This document shows, piece by piece, positions 15,149 through 23,977 of a stretch of DNA of 64,000 nt (positions within the stretch are counted from its first letter, which is position 1; every line of letters begins with the position of its first letter). The position numbers and the translations under genes were made by a program. The notes below the pieces were generated by a model that was not told the origin of the DNA, ran no database searches, and saw only the letters and a program-made list of their open reading frames with translations. The DNA comes from DATLWN01 sp964492895. Lineage in GTDB: Bacteria; Pseudomonadota; Zetaproteobacteria; Mariprofundales; Mariprofundaceae. The stretch spans positions 1 to 64,000 of the forward strand of contig CAZBLR010000002.1 of assembly GCA_964492895.1 (NCBI GenBank), in the 5' to 3' direction.

Positions 15149-16699
15149 ATGGCCGCCATGAAGCGCGCTCTGATCAGTGTGTCGGACAAGACCGGCGTGG
15201 TGGATTTCGCCCGCGGCCTCGCCGCCATGGGCATCGAGATCCTGTCCACCGGCGGTACCGCCAGCCTGCTGCGCGAGGCCGGCATCGCCTGCCGCGACGT
15301 CTCCGACTACACCCGCTTCCCGGAGATGATGGACGGGCGCCTCAAGACGCTGCACCCGAGGGTGCACGGCGGCATCCTGGCCCGCCGCGACAATCCGCAT
15401 GACCTGTCGGCGATGGCCGACCATGCCATCAAGCCGATCGATCTGGTGTGCGTGAACCTGTATCCGTTCCGCGAGGTGGTGGCGAAGGGCTGCAGCATCG
15501 ACGACGCCATCGAGAACATCGACATCGGCGGCCCGACCATGGTCCGCGCCGCGGCCAAGAACCACCGCTTCGTCGCCGTCGTCGTCGACCCGGCCGATTA
15601 CGACATGGTGCTGGCCTCGATCCAGGCCGGCAGCCTCGATGAGGGCAAGCGCCGGGTGCTGGCCGTCAAGGCCTTCGCGCACACCGCCGCCTACGACGGT
15701 GCCATCGCCAACTATTTCTCGGCCCTGAACCCGGACGGCAGCAGGCGCGAGTTCCCGGACGTGCTGACGCGCCAGTTCATCAAGACGGCCGACGAGCTGC
15801 GCTACGGCGAGAACCCGCACCAGAACGGCGCCTTCTACGCCGATCCGGAGGACGTCGGCGTCTCGCTCGCCGACTGCCGGGTGCTGCAGGGCAAGGCCCT
15901 GTCCTACAACAACATCGCCGATGCCGATGCGGCCTTCGCCTGCGTTCGCGATTTCGCCGATTGTGCCGCCGTCATCGTCAAGCATGCCAATCCGTGCGGC
16001 GTCGCCGTGGCAAAGGACCAGGCCGGGGCCTACGAGCGGGCGCGCGCCGCCGATGCCGTCTCCGCGTTCGGCGGCATCGCCGCCTTCAACCGCGAGCTGA
16101 CCGAGGCGACCGCGACGCTGATCGCCGAGACCTTCATGGAGGTCGTCATCGCCCCGGGCTTTTCCGACGGCGCGCTCAGGGTACTGGCCGAAAAGAAGAA
16201 CCTGCGCCTGCTCTTGGCGCCGTCGGCGGAGCCGGTGAGCGGCGGCTGGGAGTTCAAGCGCGTCAACGGCGGCCTGCTGGTGCAGGAGCGCGATGCGCAC
16301 ATCCTGGACCGCGCCGCCTGCAAGGTGGTCACGAAGCGCCAGCCCACCGGGGACGAATGGGCCGACATGCTGTTCGCCTGGGCCGTGGCCAAGCACGTGA
16401 AGTCCAATGCCATCGTGTTCGCCAAGGACGGGGTGACGCTCGGCGTCGGCGCCGGGCAGATGAACCGCGTCAATTCCACGCGCATCGCCGCCCAGCACGG
16501 CGGCACGGCCATCCAGGGCTCGGCCGTGGCTTCGGACGCCTTCTTCCCGTTCCGCGACGGCGTCGATGCCCTGGCCGAGGCCGGTGCCGTGGCCGTGATC
16601 CAGCCGGGCGGCTCCATCCGCGACGAGGAGGTCATCAAGGCGGCCGACGAGCACGGTATCGCCATGGTGTTCACCGGCATCCGCCACTTCCGCCACTGA
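15149..16699 (+). CDS. purH: Bifunctional AICAR transformylase / IMP cyclohydrolase
   Basis: Last two steps of de novo IMP synthesis. The 516-aa product has the cyclohydrolase domain (ALISVSDKTGVVDFARGL, STGGTA, RFPEMMDGRLKTLHP) and the transformylase domain (LRYGENPHQ, IVKHANPCGVAV, QGKALSYNNI). GGGGAGG precedes the ATG. A second in-frame ATG at 15158 gives the more usual MKRALIS start. Monocistronic, followed by a terminator. Confidence 0.97.
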   Translation: MAAMKRALISVSDKTGVVDFARGLAAMGIEILSTGGTASLLREAGIACRDVSDYTRFPEMMDGRLKTLHPRVHGGILARRDNPHDLSAMADHAIKPIDLVCVNLYPFREVVAKGCSIDDAIENIDIGGPTMVRAAAKNHRFVAVVVDPADYDMVLASIQAGSLDEGKRRVLAVKAFAHTAAYDGAIANYFSALNPDGSRREFPDVLTRQFIKTADELRYGENPHQNGAFYADPEDVGVSLADCRVLQGKALSYNNIADADAAFACVRDFADCAAVIVKHANPCGVAVAKDQAGAYERARAADAVSAFGGIAAFNRELTEATATLIAETFMEVVIAPGFSDGALRVLAEKKNLRLLLAPSAEPVSGGWEFKRVNGGLLVQERDAHILDRAACKVVTKRQPTGDEWADMLFAWAVAKHVKSNAIVFAKDGVTLGVGAGQMNRVNSTRIAAQHGGTAIQGSAVASDAFFPFRDGVDALAEAGAVAVIQPGGSIRDEEVIKAADEHGIAMVFTGIRHFRH

Positions 16700-16704
16700 T
16701 CATT

Positions 16705-16723
16705 GGGGGCATCGCCCTTTTTT
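16705..16723 (+). terminator. Probable Rho-independent terminator after purH
   Basis: A short GC stem GGGC-ATC-GCCC (extendable by G-U pairs) is followed directly by six T residues, just downstream of the purH stop. The short stem makes it a moderate-strength candidate. Confidence 0.55.
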
Positions 16724-16850
16724 CGATTGTCCAGGCCGTGATACCGGTCGCATCGGCCGGCCGTTTCGGGCGGCACGCTGGCCGGCGACGCCATGGGTTC
16801 CGGCGGATGGGCCATAATATGCCGGTATCGGGAAGTGCGGGGAGGTGCGC

Positions 16851-17417
16851 ATGCTGATCGTCGTTCACGGGTTCAACGGTACCGGCAAGGGCGGCAAGGC
16901 GGCGCAGCTGGATGCGGCCCTGCCCGATATCAAGGTGGAATCACCGACATTGCCGCACGTGCCCGACAAGGCCGTGGCCGTGCTCGACAAGCTCGTCAAG
17001 AAGGGGAGCCGGCGCGGCAAGCCGGTGGCGCTGGCCGGCGCGTCGCTCGGCGGGCTGTACGCCGCGTATCTCGCCGCCAAGTACGATCTGCCGGCCATCC
17101 TGTTCAACCCGCTCGTCGACGATGCGCTGCTGCGCGACTACATCGGCCCGCAGAAGAACTTCAATACCGGCAAATCCTACGAATGGACGGCGGCGCTGTG
17201 CGACCAGCTCACGCCGTACCTGACCGAGGCCGGCGCACTCGCCGTGCCGCCGCTGGTGCTGCTCGACCAGGGCGACGAGGTGTACGGCCACTGGCAGGCC
17301 ATGCGGCACTACGAAGGGCATGCCGACATCCGCGTCTACCCCGGCGGCTCGCACGCCTTCGATCATCTGGGCGAGGCGATGCCGGTGATCCGCAAATACC
17401 TCGAGGGTCGCTGCTGA
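16851..17417 (+). CDS. YqiA/YcfP-like alpha/beta-fold esterase (UPF0227)
   Basis: 188-aa small alpha/beta hydrolase. The catalytic triad is visible: Ser in GASLGG, Asp in LLDQGDEV and His in GGSHAF. N-terminal VVHGFNG is the oxyanion strand. The family members YqiA and YcfP hydrolyse short acyl esters; natural substrate unknown. ATG at 16851 was preferred over GTG at 16845 because GGAGG (16841-16845) is then correctly spaced. Confidence 0.8.
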   Translation: MLIVVHGFNGTGKGGKAAQLDAALPDIKVESPTLPHVPDKAVAVLDKLVKKGSRRGKPVALAGASLGGLYAAYLAAKYDLPAILFNPLVDDALLRDYIGPQKNFNTGKSYEWTAALCDQLTPYLTEAGALAVPPLVLLDQGDEVYGHWQAMRHYEGHADIRVYPGGSHAFDHLGEAMPVIRKYLEGRC

Positions 17418-17429
17418 GAACGAATCGTT

Positions 17430-17816
17430 CTATGTAGACAACGGGTTGGCGATCTCGATCAGGTTCATGTCCGGGTCACGGAAGTAGACCGAAAGGATCG
17501 GGCCTTCCGCACCGGTGCGCTGGACAGGTCCCTCGATGATGTCCACGCCGTACGCAGCGAGGCGGCGGATGGCTTCGTCGAGGGGGGTCGAAATGATGAA
17601 GCACAGGTCGGCGGAGCCAGGCGTCGGTCTTCCGGCCTTCGGCTCGAACTCGTTGCCATGCTGATGCAGATTGATTTTCTTCCGGCCGAACGAAAGTGCT
17701 TTGCGGTTGCGGCCGAAGGTGACGGCTTTCATGCCCAGGACCCTGGTGTAGAAGGCGCAGGTCGCTTCGATGTCGCTGACGGTCAGGACGAAGTGATCGA
17801 GGCGGTCGATGTCCAT
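17430..17816 (-). CDS. VOC (glyoxalase/bleomycin-resistance fold) protein
   Basis: 128-aa protein of two beta-alpha-beta-beta-beta modules: DHFVLTVSDIEATCAFYTRV at the start, NLHQHG in the middle and VYFRDPDMNLIEIANP at the end. The metal-binding His and C-terminal Glu positions of glyoxalase-like enzymes are retained. Close to the GLOD5/virulence-protein group, for which activity is not established. It starts one base after the stop of the upstream membrane protein gene. Confidence 0.85.
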   Translation of the reverse strand: MDIDRLDHFVLTVSDIEATCAFYTRVLGMKAVTFGRNRKALSFGRKKINLHQHGNEFEPKAGRPTPGSADLCFIISTPLDEAIRRLAAYGVDIIEGPVQRTGAEGPILSVYFRDPDMNLIEIANPLST

Positions 17817-17817
17817 G

Positions 17818-18198
17818 TTACTTCTTCTTGCCGGGCTGGAACACGACCAGGATGACGGCGGCGGCGGCGGCCGCGAAGTAGAGCACGCCCAGCACCTCCT
17901 TGGCGCTGTCGTTGACGATCCACATCAGCAGCGAGCACAGCAGGGCACCGCCGAGGGTGATGTAGCCCCATTCGCTGAACGGCTTGCGCGTGCGGACAAA
18001 GGCATAGATGTCCATGAACGACTTGATCCACAGGGTCCAGGTCACGATCGTCAGCGCCTGGACCGCGATCTCGGCCAGCAGGCTGGGCAGGTGCTTGTAG
18101 TTCAGGAAGATCAGCAGGGCGGTGAACGCCGCCATGACGATCCACCACCGCCGGTTGGCCTTTTTCTCGTCCTCGCTCATCGGCGGCTTCGCGTTCAT
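17818..18198 (-). CDS. Small four-helix membrane protein of unknown function
   Basis: 126-aa product with a charged cytoplasmic N-terminus (SEDEKKANRRW) and four hydrophobic segments of about 20 residues, ending in a basic tail PGKKK. No family recognised. ATG at 18198; an internal ATG seven codons in is an alternative start. Translationally adjacent to the VOC gene, so the two are probably co-transcribed, but nothing suggests a shared reaction. Confidence 0.65.
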   Translation of the reverse strand: MNAKPPMSEDEKKANRRWWIVMAAFTALLIFLNYKHLPSLLAEIAVQALTIVTWTLWIKSFMDIYAFVRTRKPFSEWGYITLGGALLCSLLMWIVNDSAKEVLGVLYFAAAAAAVILVVFQPGKKK

Positions 18199-18372
18199 GC
18201 CCGCCGCATGTTATGGCGCGGCGGCGCGTTTGTGAAAGCGCAGAAAATTCACGCCCGGTGCGCAGCGCGGCGGGCATGGTGTGTCGCATGGATACAGCCG
18301 GGCCGCAGGCGGTGCACAAGTGCGGCAAACTCCGCTATGGTTCGCCGCTCGGATATGGAGAGGGGATAGACG

Positions 18373-19650
18373 GTGAAGGTACTTGTAGTCGGCAGCGGCG
18401 GGCGCGAACACGCGCTGTGCTGGAAACTCAAGCGTTCTCCGAGCGTGACCGAGGTGATCTGCGCCCCGGGCAACCCGGGCATCGAGCACGATGCGCGCTG
18501 CGTGCGTGTGGGGGCCGAGGATATCGACGGGTTGATGGCGCTGGCCCGTTCCGAGCGGCCCGGGCTCGTCGTCATCGGGCCGGAGGCACCGCTGGTGGCC
18601 GGCCTGGCCGACCGCCTGCGCGACGAGGGCTTCGCCGTGTACGGCCCGGACCAGGCCGCGGCGCAGCTCGAGGGCAGCAAATCCTTCTCGAAACAATTGA
18701 TGGGCGAGGCCGGGGTGCCGACGGCGCGCTTCGAGGTGCACGACGATGCCGATGCCGCCGAGGCGCTGATCCGCCGCTGGGGGGCGCCGATCGTGGTCAA
18801 GGCCTCGGGCCTGGCCGCCGGCAAGGGCGTGGTCGTGGCGCAATCGGTCGACGAGGCCGTGGCGGCGGCGCGCGACATGCTGGCCGGCAACCGCTTCGGC
18901 GCGGCGGGCTCCGAGGTCGTCATCGAGGAATGCCTGGTCGGCGAGGAGGCTTCGTGCCTGTTCATCGTCTCCGGCGACGACATCCTGCCGCTGGATTCCA
19001 GCCAGGATCACAAGGCGCTGCTGGACGGGGATGCGGGCCCGAACACCGGCGGCATGGGCGCCTATTCGCCCGCCCCGTGCGTGACCCCCGAGATTGCAGA
19101 GGAAGTCCTGGAAACCATCGCGCGGCCGACCATCGCGGCCCTGAAGAAGCGGCGCATCAGCTTCATCGGCACCCTGTATGCCGGCGTGATGCTGACGGCC
19201 GACGGCCCGAAGGCGCTGGAGTTCAACGTGCGCTTCGGCGATCCCGAGTGCCAGCCGCTGATGGCGCGCCTGCAATCCGATCTCGGCCAGGTGCTGCTGG
19301 CGGCGGCCGAAGGGCGCCTCGCCGGCACGGAGCTCGAGTGGGACGCGCGCGTGGCCCTGTGCGTCGTCGTCGCCTCCGACGGCTATCCCGGCAGCTTCAC
19401 CAAGGGGCAGCCGATCCTGGGCATCGATGCCGTGGAGCAGGCCGGAACCGTCGTGTTCCATGCCGGCACCGCCAGGCAGGACGGCGTCATCGTCAACGCC
19501 GGCGGGCGGGTGCTCGGCGTGACGGCGTTGGGCGCCACGGTGTCCAAGGCGCAGCGCGTCGTCTACCGGGCGCTGGAGCAGCTGAACTGGGCGGGCGGCT
19601 ATTACCGGCGCGACATCGGCTACCGCGCCGTGGCGCGCGAGCAGCGCTAG
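18373..19650 (+). CDS. purD: Phosphoribosylamine-glycine ligase (GAR synthetase)
   Basis: ATP-grasp enzyme of purine synthesis joining phosphoribosylamine and glycine. The 425-aa product begins KVLVVGSGGREHAL and shows KASGLAAGKGVVVA, QDHKALLDGDAGPNTGGMGAYSP and LEFNVRFGDPECQ, all hallmark PurD motifs. The start is GTG at 18373. purE follows 158 bases downstream. Confidence 0.96.
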   Translation: MKVLVVGSGGREHALCWKLKRSPSVTEVICAPGNPGIEHDARCVRVGAEDIDGLMALARSERPGLVVIGPEAPLVAGLADRLRDEGFAVYGPDQAAAQLEGSKSFSKQLMGEAGVPTARFEVHDDADAAEALIRRWGAPIVVKASGLAAGKGVVVAQSVDEAVAAARDMLAGNRFGAAGSEVVIEECLVGEEASCLFIVSGDDILPLDSSQDHKALLDGDAGPNTGGMGAYSPAPCVTPEIAEEVLETIARPTIAALKKRRISFIGTLYAGVMLTADGPKALEFNVRFGDPECQPLMARLQSDLGQVLLAAAEGRLAGTELEWDARVALCVVVASDGYPGSFTKGQPILGIDAVEQAGTVVFHAGTARQDGVIVNAGGRVLGVTALGATVSKAQRVVYRALEQLNWAGGYYRRDIGYRAVAREQR

Positions 19651-19739
19651 GCGCGGGGTTTTCTCGTCGCGCTCGCGCGGCTATGTTGCAGTCGGGTTTG
19701 ATCGAGACGCAAAAGGCTATCCTGCCTATTGCCCGGGAC

Positions 19740-19767
19740 GCGGAATAATGGTGCGATTTTATTCCGC
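19740..19767. promoter_or_regulatory. Perfect 9-bp inverted repeat upstream of purE
   Basis: GCGGAATAA (19740-19748) and TTATTCCGC (19759-19767) are exact inverted complements with a 10-base spacer. A second, weaker CCGCA/TGCGG repeat follows at 19777-19794. With no T-run on either strand, an operator is as likely as a terminator for purD. It lies 42 bases before the purE ATG. Confidence 0.4.
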
Positions 19768-19808
19768 TCACTAAAGCCGCACATCCATATGCGGGATGGA
19801 GATGGGAA

Positions 19809-20273
19809 ATGGAAAATATCAAGGTGCTTATCCTGATGGGCAGCAAGAACGACATGCCGACCATGGAGAAGGCATCGGCCGTGCTCGACGCGTACGGCGT
19901 ACCCCACCAGATGCTGGTCCGTTCCGCCCACCGTACGCCGGAGGCCACGGCCGAGGCGGTCAGGGATGCCGAGGCGGCCGGTTGCCAGGTGTTCATCTGT
20001 GCCGCCGGCATGGCCGCCCATCTGGCCGGCGTCGTCGCCTCCAAGACCGTCAAGCCGGTGATCGGCGTGCCGATCGCCTCGGGCGCGCTGCAGGGGCAGG
20101 ATGCGCTGCTGTCCACGGTGATGATGCCGCCCGGCATCCCGGTGGCCACGGTGGCCATCAACGGCGCCAGGAACGCGGGCCTGCTGGCCGTGCAGATGCT
20201 GGCCCAGAACGATGCCGTCCTGGCCGACAGGCTGAAGGCCGCCCGCGCCGCGGAAGCCGTTCCGCAGGACTGA
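19809..20273 (+). CDS. purE: N5-carboxyaminoimidazole ribonucleotide mutase
   Basis: Class I PurE, 154 aa, converting N5-CAIR to CAIR. It has the LMGSKNDMPTM nucleotide loop, SAHRTP active-site motif and AGMAAHLAGVVA. Class I enzymes depend on PurK, which is not adjacent; the neighbour is a YrdC-like gene, which in many betaproteobacteria follows purE-purK. PurK must be elsewhere. Confidence 0.95.
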   Translation: MENIKVLILMGSKNDMPTMEKASAVLDAYGVPHQMLVRSAHRTPEATAEAVRDAEAAGCQVFICAAGMAAHLAGVVASKTVKPVIGVPIASGALQGQDALLSTVMMPPGIPVATVAINGARNAGLLAVQMLAQNDAVLADRLKAARAAEAVPQD

Positions 20274-20274
20274 T

Positions 20275-20823
20275 CTGCATCCGCATTTCCAGGCGCTGGC
20301 CGCAGCGCGCCGCATCCGTGCCGGCGGGTTGGTGGCCCATGCCACGTCCACGGTACCGGGCGTGGCCGCGTCGCCGTACAGCCCGGAGGGCCTCGGGCGG
20401 TTGATCCGCTTCAAGCAGCGCCCCGGCCCGTTCCTGATCCTGGCCGATTCCGTGCCGGCGGCGGCCCGCCTCGCGCCGTACTTCACCCCCGGGCTCCGGC
20501 GCCTGATGCGTGACTCCTGGCCCGGACGCACGACGTTGGTGTTCCGCGGGCGTCCCGGCCTGCCGCCCTGCTGCTACCGGCGCGGCGCGGTGGCGGTGCG
20601 CGTCGATGCCAGCGGCTTCGTGCGCGAGCTGGCGCGGCGATGCGGCGGCTATGCCCTGTCCAGCAGTCTGAACCGGCGCGGCGGGGCCACGCGTCCGCTG
20701 ACGCGATCCCTGCGCTGGCGCTGGCAGCGGCACCTGGCGGCCCTGGTCCCGGGCGAGGCCGGTGGCGGCACTCCGTCGACGATGCTGCGCCTGCACGGCC
20801 GGCGCGTCCGTCGCCTGCGCTGA
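20275..20823 (+). CDS. Divergent YrdC/Sua5-domain protein (TsaC-like)
   Basis: 182-aa YrdC-fold protein. It keeps FKQRP (Lys/Arg phosphate-binding motif), SWPGRTTLVF, AVRVDA, an ALSSSLNRRGG variant of the STSANLSG loop and a final GGGTPSTML. The normally conserved YPTET-x-YGLG segment is replaced by HATSTVPGVA. TsaC makes threonylcarbamoyl-AMP for tRNA t6A; this could be a diverged paralogue. No ATG or GTG fits. CTG at 20275, two bases after the purE stop, reproduces the common HP-x-x start and is my preferred choice; TTG at 20329 is the shorter alternative. Confidence 0.7.
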   Translation: MHPHFQALAAARRIRAGGLVAHATSTVPGVAASPYSPEGLGRLIRFKQRPGPFLILADSVPAAARLAPYFTPGLRRLMRDSWPGRTTLVFRGRPGLPPCCYRRGAVAVRVDASGFVRELARRCGGYALSSSLNRRGGATRPLTRSLRWRWQRHLAALVPGEAGGGTPSTMLRLHGRRVRRLR

Positions 20824-20830
20824 GCCGGCC

Positions 20831-22117
20831 ATGAACGAATCCATGCACAAGCCGGGGCGCGTGCCGCTGCACCTCGCCTCCCACGCCGCGGAGCTGCTGG
20901 CCCGCGTGCTCGAGGGCCCACCGCCGGCGGATAAGCAGATGGAGCAGTATTTCCGGCGCCATCGCCGGCTCGGCGTGCGCGACCGCGGCTTCGTGGCCGA
21001 AACGGTGTACGGGGCGCTGCGCAGCCTGCGCCTGTGGCGCCATGTGGCCGGCGAGGATGCCGGCACCGCCGAGCTGATCATGCTCGAGTTGCTGCACCAG
21101 GGGTTCAGTGCCCGGGCGCTGGAGCAGGCGCGGCTCTCCGAGGCGGCTACGCTGCGCCAGCTCGCCGAACGGCTGCGTACGCTGGACACGGGCGCCCTGC
21201 CGCTGGCCGTGCGTACCAGCATGCCGGACTGGCTGATCGACGGCCTCGGCCGGAGCATGGACGAGGCGGAGATCGAGGCGCTGGCCACGGCCCTGAATCG
21301 GGCCGCGCCGCTCGACATCCGCGCCAACACCCTGAAGGCCAACCGCGACCGCCTCGCCGAGCGCCTGCACGGGGAAGGCATCGACATGGCACCGACGCCG
21401 TTCTCGCCCGTCGGCCTGAGGCGCGAGGACCGGGCGCCGCTATTCGCCACCGAGGCCTTCCGGGACGGCTGGTTCGAGGTGCAGGACGAGGGCAGCCAGC
21501 TGCTGGCGCTGCTGGTCGAGCCCAGGCGGCGCGAGATGGTCGCCGATTACTGTGCCGGTGCCGGCGGCAAGACGCTGATGCTCGGGGCGATGATGGCCAA
21601 CACCGGCATGCTCTACGCCTTTGACACGCATGCGCGCCGGCTGGCCGAGATGCGCCCGCGCCTGGCGCGGGCCGGGCTGGACAATGTACGGGTGGTGACG
21701 CTGAACGGGGAGCGTGACCCGCTGCTGTCACGCCTGGCCGGCAAGATGCACCGGGTGCTGGTCGATGCGCCGTGCAGCGGTACGGGCACCCTGCGCCGCA
21801 ACCCGGACATCAAGTGGCGCCCGGTCGATCTGGAGGATATCGTGGCCGCGCAGCGGACCATCCTGGCCAGCGCGGCCCGGCTGGTGCGGCCCGGCGGCAG
21901 GCTCGTGTACGCCACCTGCAGCCTGCTGGCGGCGGAAAACGAGGACGTGGTGACGGCCTTCCTGGCCGGACGAGGCGATTTCCGCCCCGTGCCGGTGGGC
22001 GGGATCCTGGACCGGCAGCATGTGGCGCTGCCGCAGCAGGGGCCGATGCTGCGCCTGGTTCCGCACCGCCACGGCACCGACGGTTTCTTTGCCGCCGTGA
22101 TGGAGCGGGCAACCTAG
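20831..22117 (+). CDS. RsmB/NOP2-family RNA m5C methyltransferase
   Basis: 428-aa SAM-dependent cytosine-5 RNA methyltransferase. The C-terminal catalytic domain has the YCAGAGGKT SAM motif and both cysteines of the mechanism: DAPCSGTG (Cys315) and ATCSLL (Cys363). The N-terminal helical domain resembles the NusB-like part of RsmB only loosely, so the exact rRNA or tRNA target is uncertain. ATG at 20831 follows the YrdC stop by 7 bases. Confidence 0.88.
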   Translation: MNESMHKPGRVPLHLASHAAELLARVLEGPPPADKQMEQYFRRHRRLGVRDRGFVAETVYGALRSLRLWRHVAGEDAGTAELIMLELLHQGFSARALEQARLSEAATLRQLAERLRTLDTGALPLAVRTSMPDWLIDGLGRSMDEAEIEALATALNRAAPLDIRANTLKANRDRLAERLHGEGIDMAPTPFSPVGLRREDRAPLFATEAFRDGWFEVQDEGSQLLALLVEPRRREMVADYCAGAGGKTLMLGAMMANTGMLYAFDTHARRLAEMRPRLARAGLDNVRVVTLNGERDPLLSRLAGKMHRVLVDAPCSGTGTLRRNPDIKWRPVDLEDIVAAQRTILASAARLVRPGGRLVYATCSLLAAENEDVVTAFLAGRGDFRPVPVGGILDRQHVALPQQGPMLRLVPHRHGTDGFFAAVMERAT

Positions 22118-22280
22118 AGTGGTAAAAATTGCGCCGATGAACGTACAAGCTTTCGGCTTAATATTTCAGAGGCGCTATGGCATAGTCCGCAATCTCAATC
22201 AGCGCGGCGTGGCCGCGGTCAAGCCAGATGCAGGGGAAGGTGCTTTATTTCGAACGAGCGACTGACCAAGGGTTTCACGG

Positions 22281-23963
22281 ATGAATAATCTCAACGAATC
22301 GCTGAAACAGGTGATCGCGCGCCTGGGCTCGATGACGCTCGCCGTGGCCATTCTGTGCGTGCTGGCTGTCGCATCGGCCATCGGCACCGTGTTGCTGCAG
22401 AACCAGGAGCAGACCGACTACCTGAGGCAGTTCGGCGAGCTGTGGTACTGGACCTTCCGCAGCCTCGGCCTGTTCGACATGTACCACACCTGGTGGTTCC
22501 TGACCCTGCTCGCCTTCCTGATGGTGTCGCTGGCCGTCTGCCTGTGGCGCAACGTGCCGCATATGCTCAAGGAGATGCGCACGCGCAAGGTGGCCATCAC
22601 CGACAAGTCGCTGAAGACCTTCCATCACCAGCACCACTGGGAGCTCGCCGACGGCGCCGACATGGCGGACGTCAAGCGCCTGGCCGAACAGGGCCTGTCC
22701 GAATGGGAGCTGATGGAGGCCGAGAAGGAAGGCGCCGTCTACCTGCGTGGCGACAAGGGCCGCTTCCACAAATGGGGCTACATCCTGGCGCACTCGGCCG
22801 TGCTGATCATCCTGATCGGCGGCTGGATCAGCGTGCATTACGGCTTCCGCGGCAACATGTCGGTGCCGGAGGGCCAGAGCGACAACGAGATCGAGTTCCT
22901 GCGCGGCACGGCGGTGCATCACCTGAAGATGCCGTTCCGCGTCCGCTGCAACAGCTTCCACATCGCCTTCTATCCGTCGGGTCCGCCGAAGGAGTTCCGC
23001 AGCAACCTGAGCATCATCGACCACGGCAAGGTGGTGATGACCAAGGACATCATCGTCAACGAGCCGCTGAAATATAAGGGCGTGCGCATCTTCCAGGCTT
23101 CGTTCGGCGACGGCGGCTCCGCCATCACGCTGAAGCTGTTCAACCTCGACGGGTCCCAGAAGGTCCAGACGGTCAAGACGCATGTGTACCAGACCTGGAG
23201 TGATCCCAAGACGGGCGTGTCGCTGGAGATCACCAATTTCCGGCCCTTCAACATCCAGAACATGGCCGGACCGGGTGAGCCCAAGGATTTCGAGGACCTG
23301 GGCCCGGCGGTCGAGTTCATCATCCGCGGTCCGGGCCTGAAGCCGGTCAAGGTCAAGAGCTACATGAACCCGTTCGTCTACAAGGGGCAGAACCGGGGCA
23401 CCCTGCTCGAGGTGTCGGAGAGCGGCGACGGCAAGGATTACCAGCCCTTCCTGCTCGGCCTGGACCTCACGAATCCGAAGGAATGGCAGCTATTCCACGC
23501 CTTCGTCCATGCGGCAGCCAGTGTCGGCGGCGGCAATACCCAGCAGGAGCGTTTCAAGGCCTTCAACGCCGCCCTGAAGCAGGTCTACGGCGACAAGCGT
23601 CCGAAGGACTTCCAGGACCTGGGCGTGCGCCTGCTGCAGGCCATGCAGTCGCTGCCGCGCATCCCGTGGCCGTACATCCCGCTCCTGGTTGATTACGACC
23701 AGGTCTATTACACCGGCCTGCAGCTGACCGAGGATCCGGGCATGAACGTGGTGTGGACGGGTAGTATCCTTCTGGTGCTCGGCCTGTGTATCATGTTCTA
23801 CATGCCGCATCGGAAGATCTGGCTGGTGATCCGGCCGGCCGCAAAGGGGCTGGATATCGACGCGGCGGGCATGACCAACCGCAATACGTTGGGCTTCGAG
23901 AAGGAATTCCAGGCCCTGATGAACAAACTGAATACCATATTTGAAGCGCACAAAAGCACTTAA
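22281..23963 (+). CDS. resB: Cytochrome c biogenesis protein ResB
   Basis: 560-aa membrane protein of the System II (Ccs) haem-ligation pathway. Hydrophobic segments occur near residues 18-38, 72-92, 160-182 and close to the C-terminus, with a large periplasmic domain between. The C-terminal segment LVLGLCIMFYMPHRKIW is typical. With CcsA it carries haem across the membrane and attaches it to CXXCH apocytochromes. ccsA follows after 14 bases with an AAGGAGG ribosome site, so they form an operon. Confidence 0.93.
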   Translation: MNNLNESLKQVIARLGSMTLAVAILCVLAVASAIGTVLLQNQEQTDYLRQFGELWYWTFRSLGLFDMYHTWWFLTLLAFLMVSLAVCLWRNVPHMLKEMRTRKVAITDKSLKTFHHQHHWELADGADMADVKRLAEQGLSEWELMEAEKEGAVYLRGDKGRFHKWGYILAHSAVLIILIGGWISVHYGFRGNMSVPEGQSDNEIEFLRGTAVHHLKMPFRVRCNSFHIAFYPSGPPKEFRSNLSIIDHGKVVMTKDIIVNEPLKYKGVRIFQASFGDGGSAITLKLFNLDGSQKVQTVKTHVYQTWSDPKTGVSLEITNFRPFNIQNMAGPGEPKDFEDLGPAVEFIIRGPGLKPVKVKSYMNPFVYKGQNRGTLLEVSESGDGKDYQPFLLGLDLTNPKEWQLFHAFVHAAASVGGGNTQQERFKAFNAALKQVYGDKRPKDFQDLGVRLLQAMQSLPRIPWPYIPLLVDYDQVYYTGLQLTEDPGMNVVWTGSILLVLGLCIMFYMPHRKIWLVIRPAAKGLDIDAAGMTNRNTLGFEKEFQALMNKLNTIFEAHKST

Positions 23964-23977
23964 TTAAGGAGGTACTT

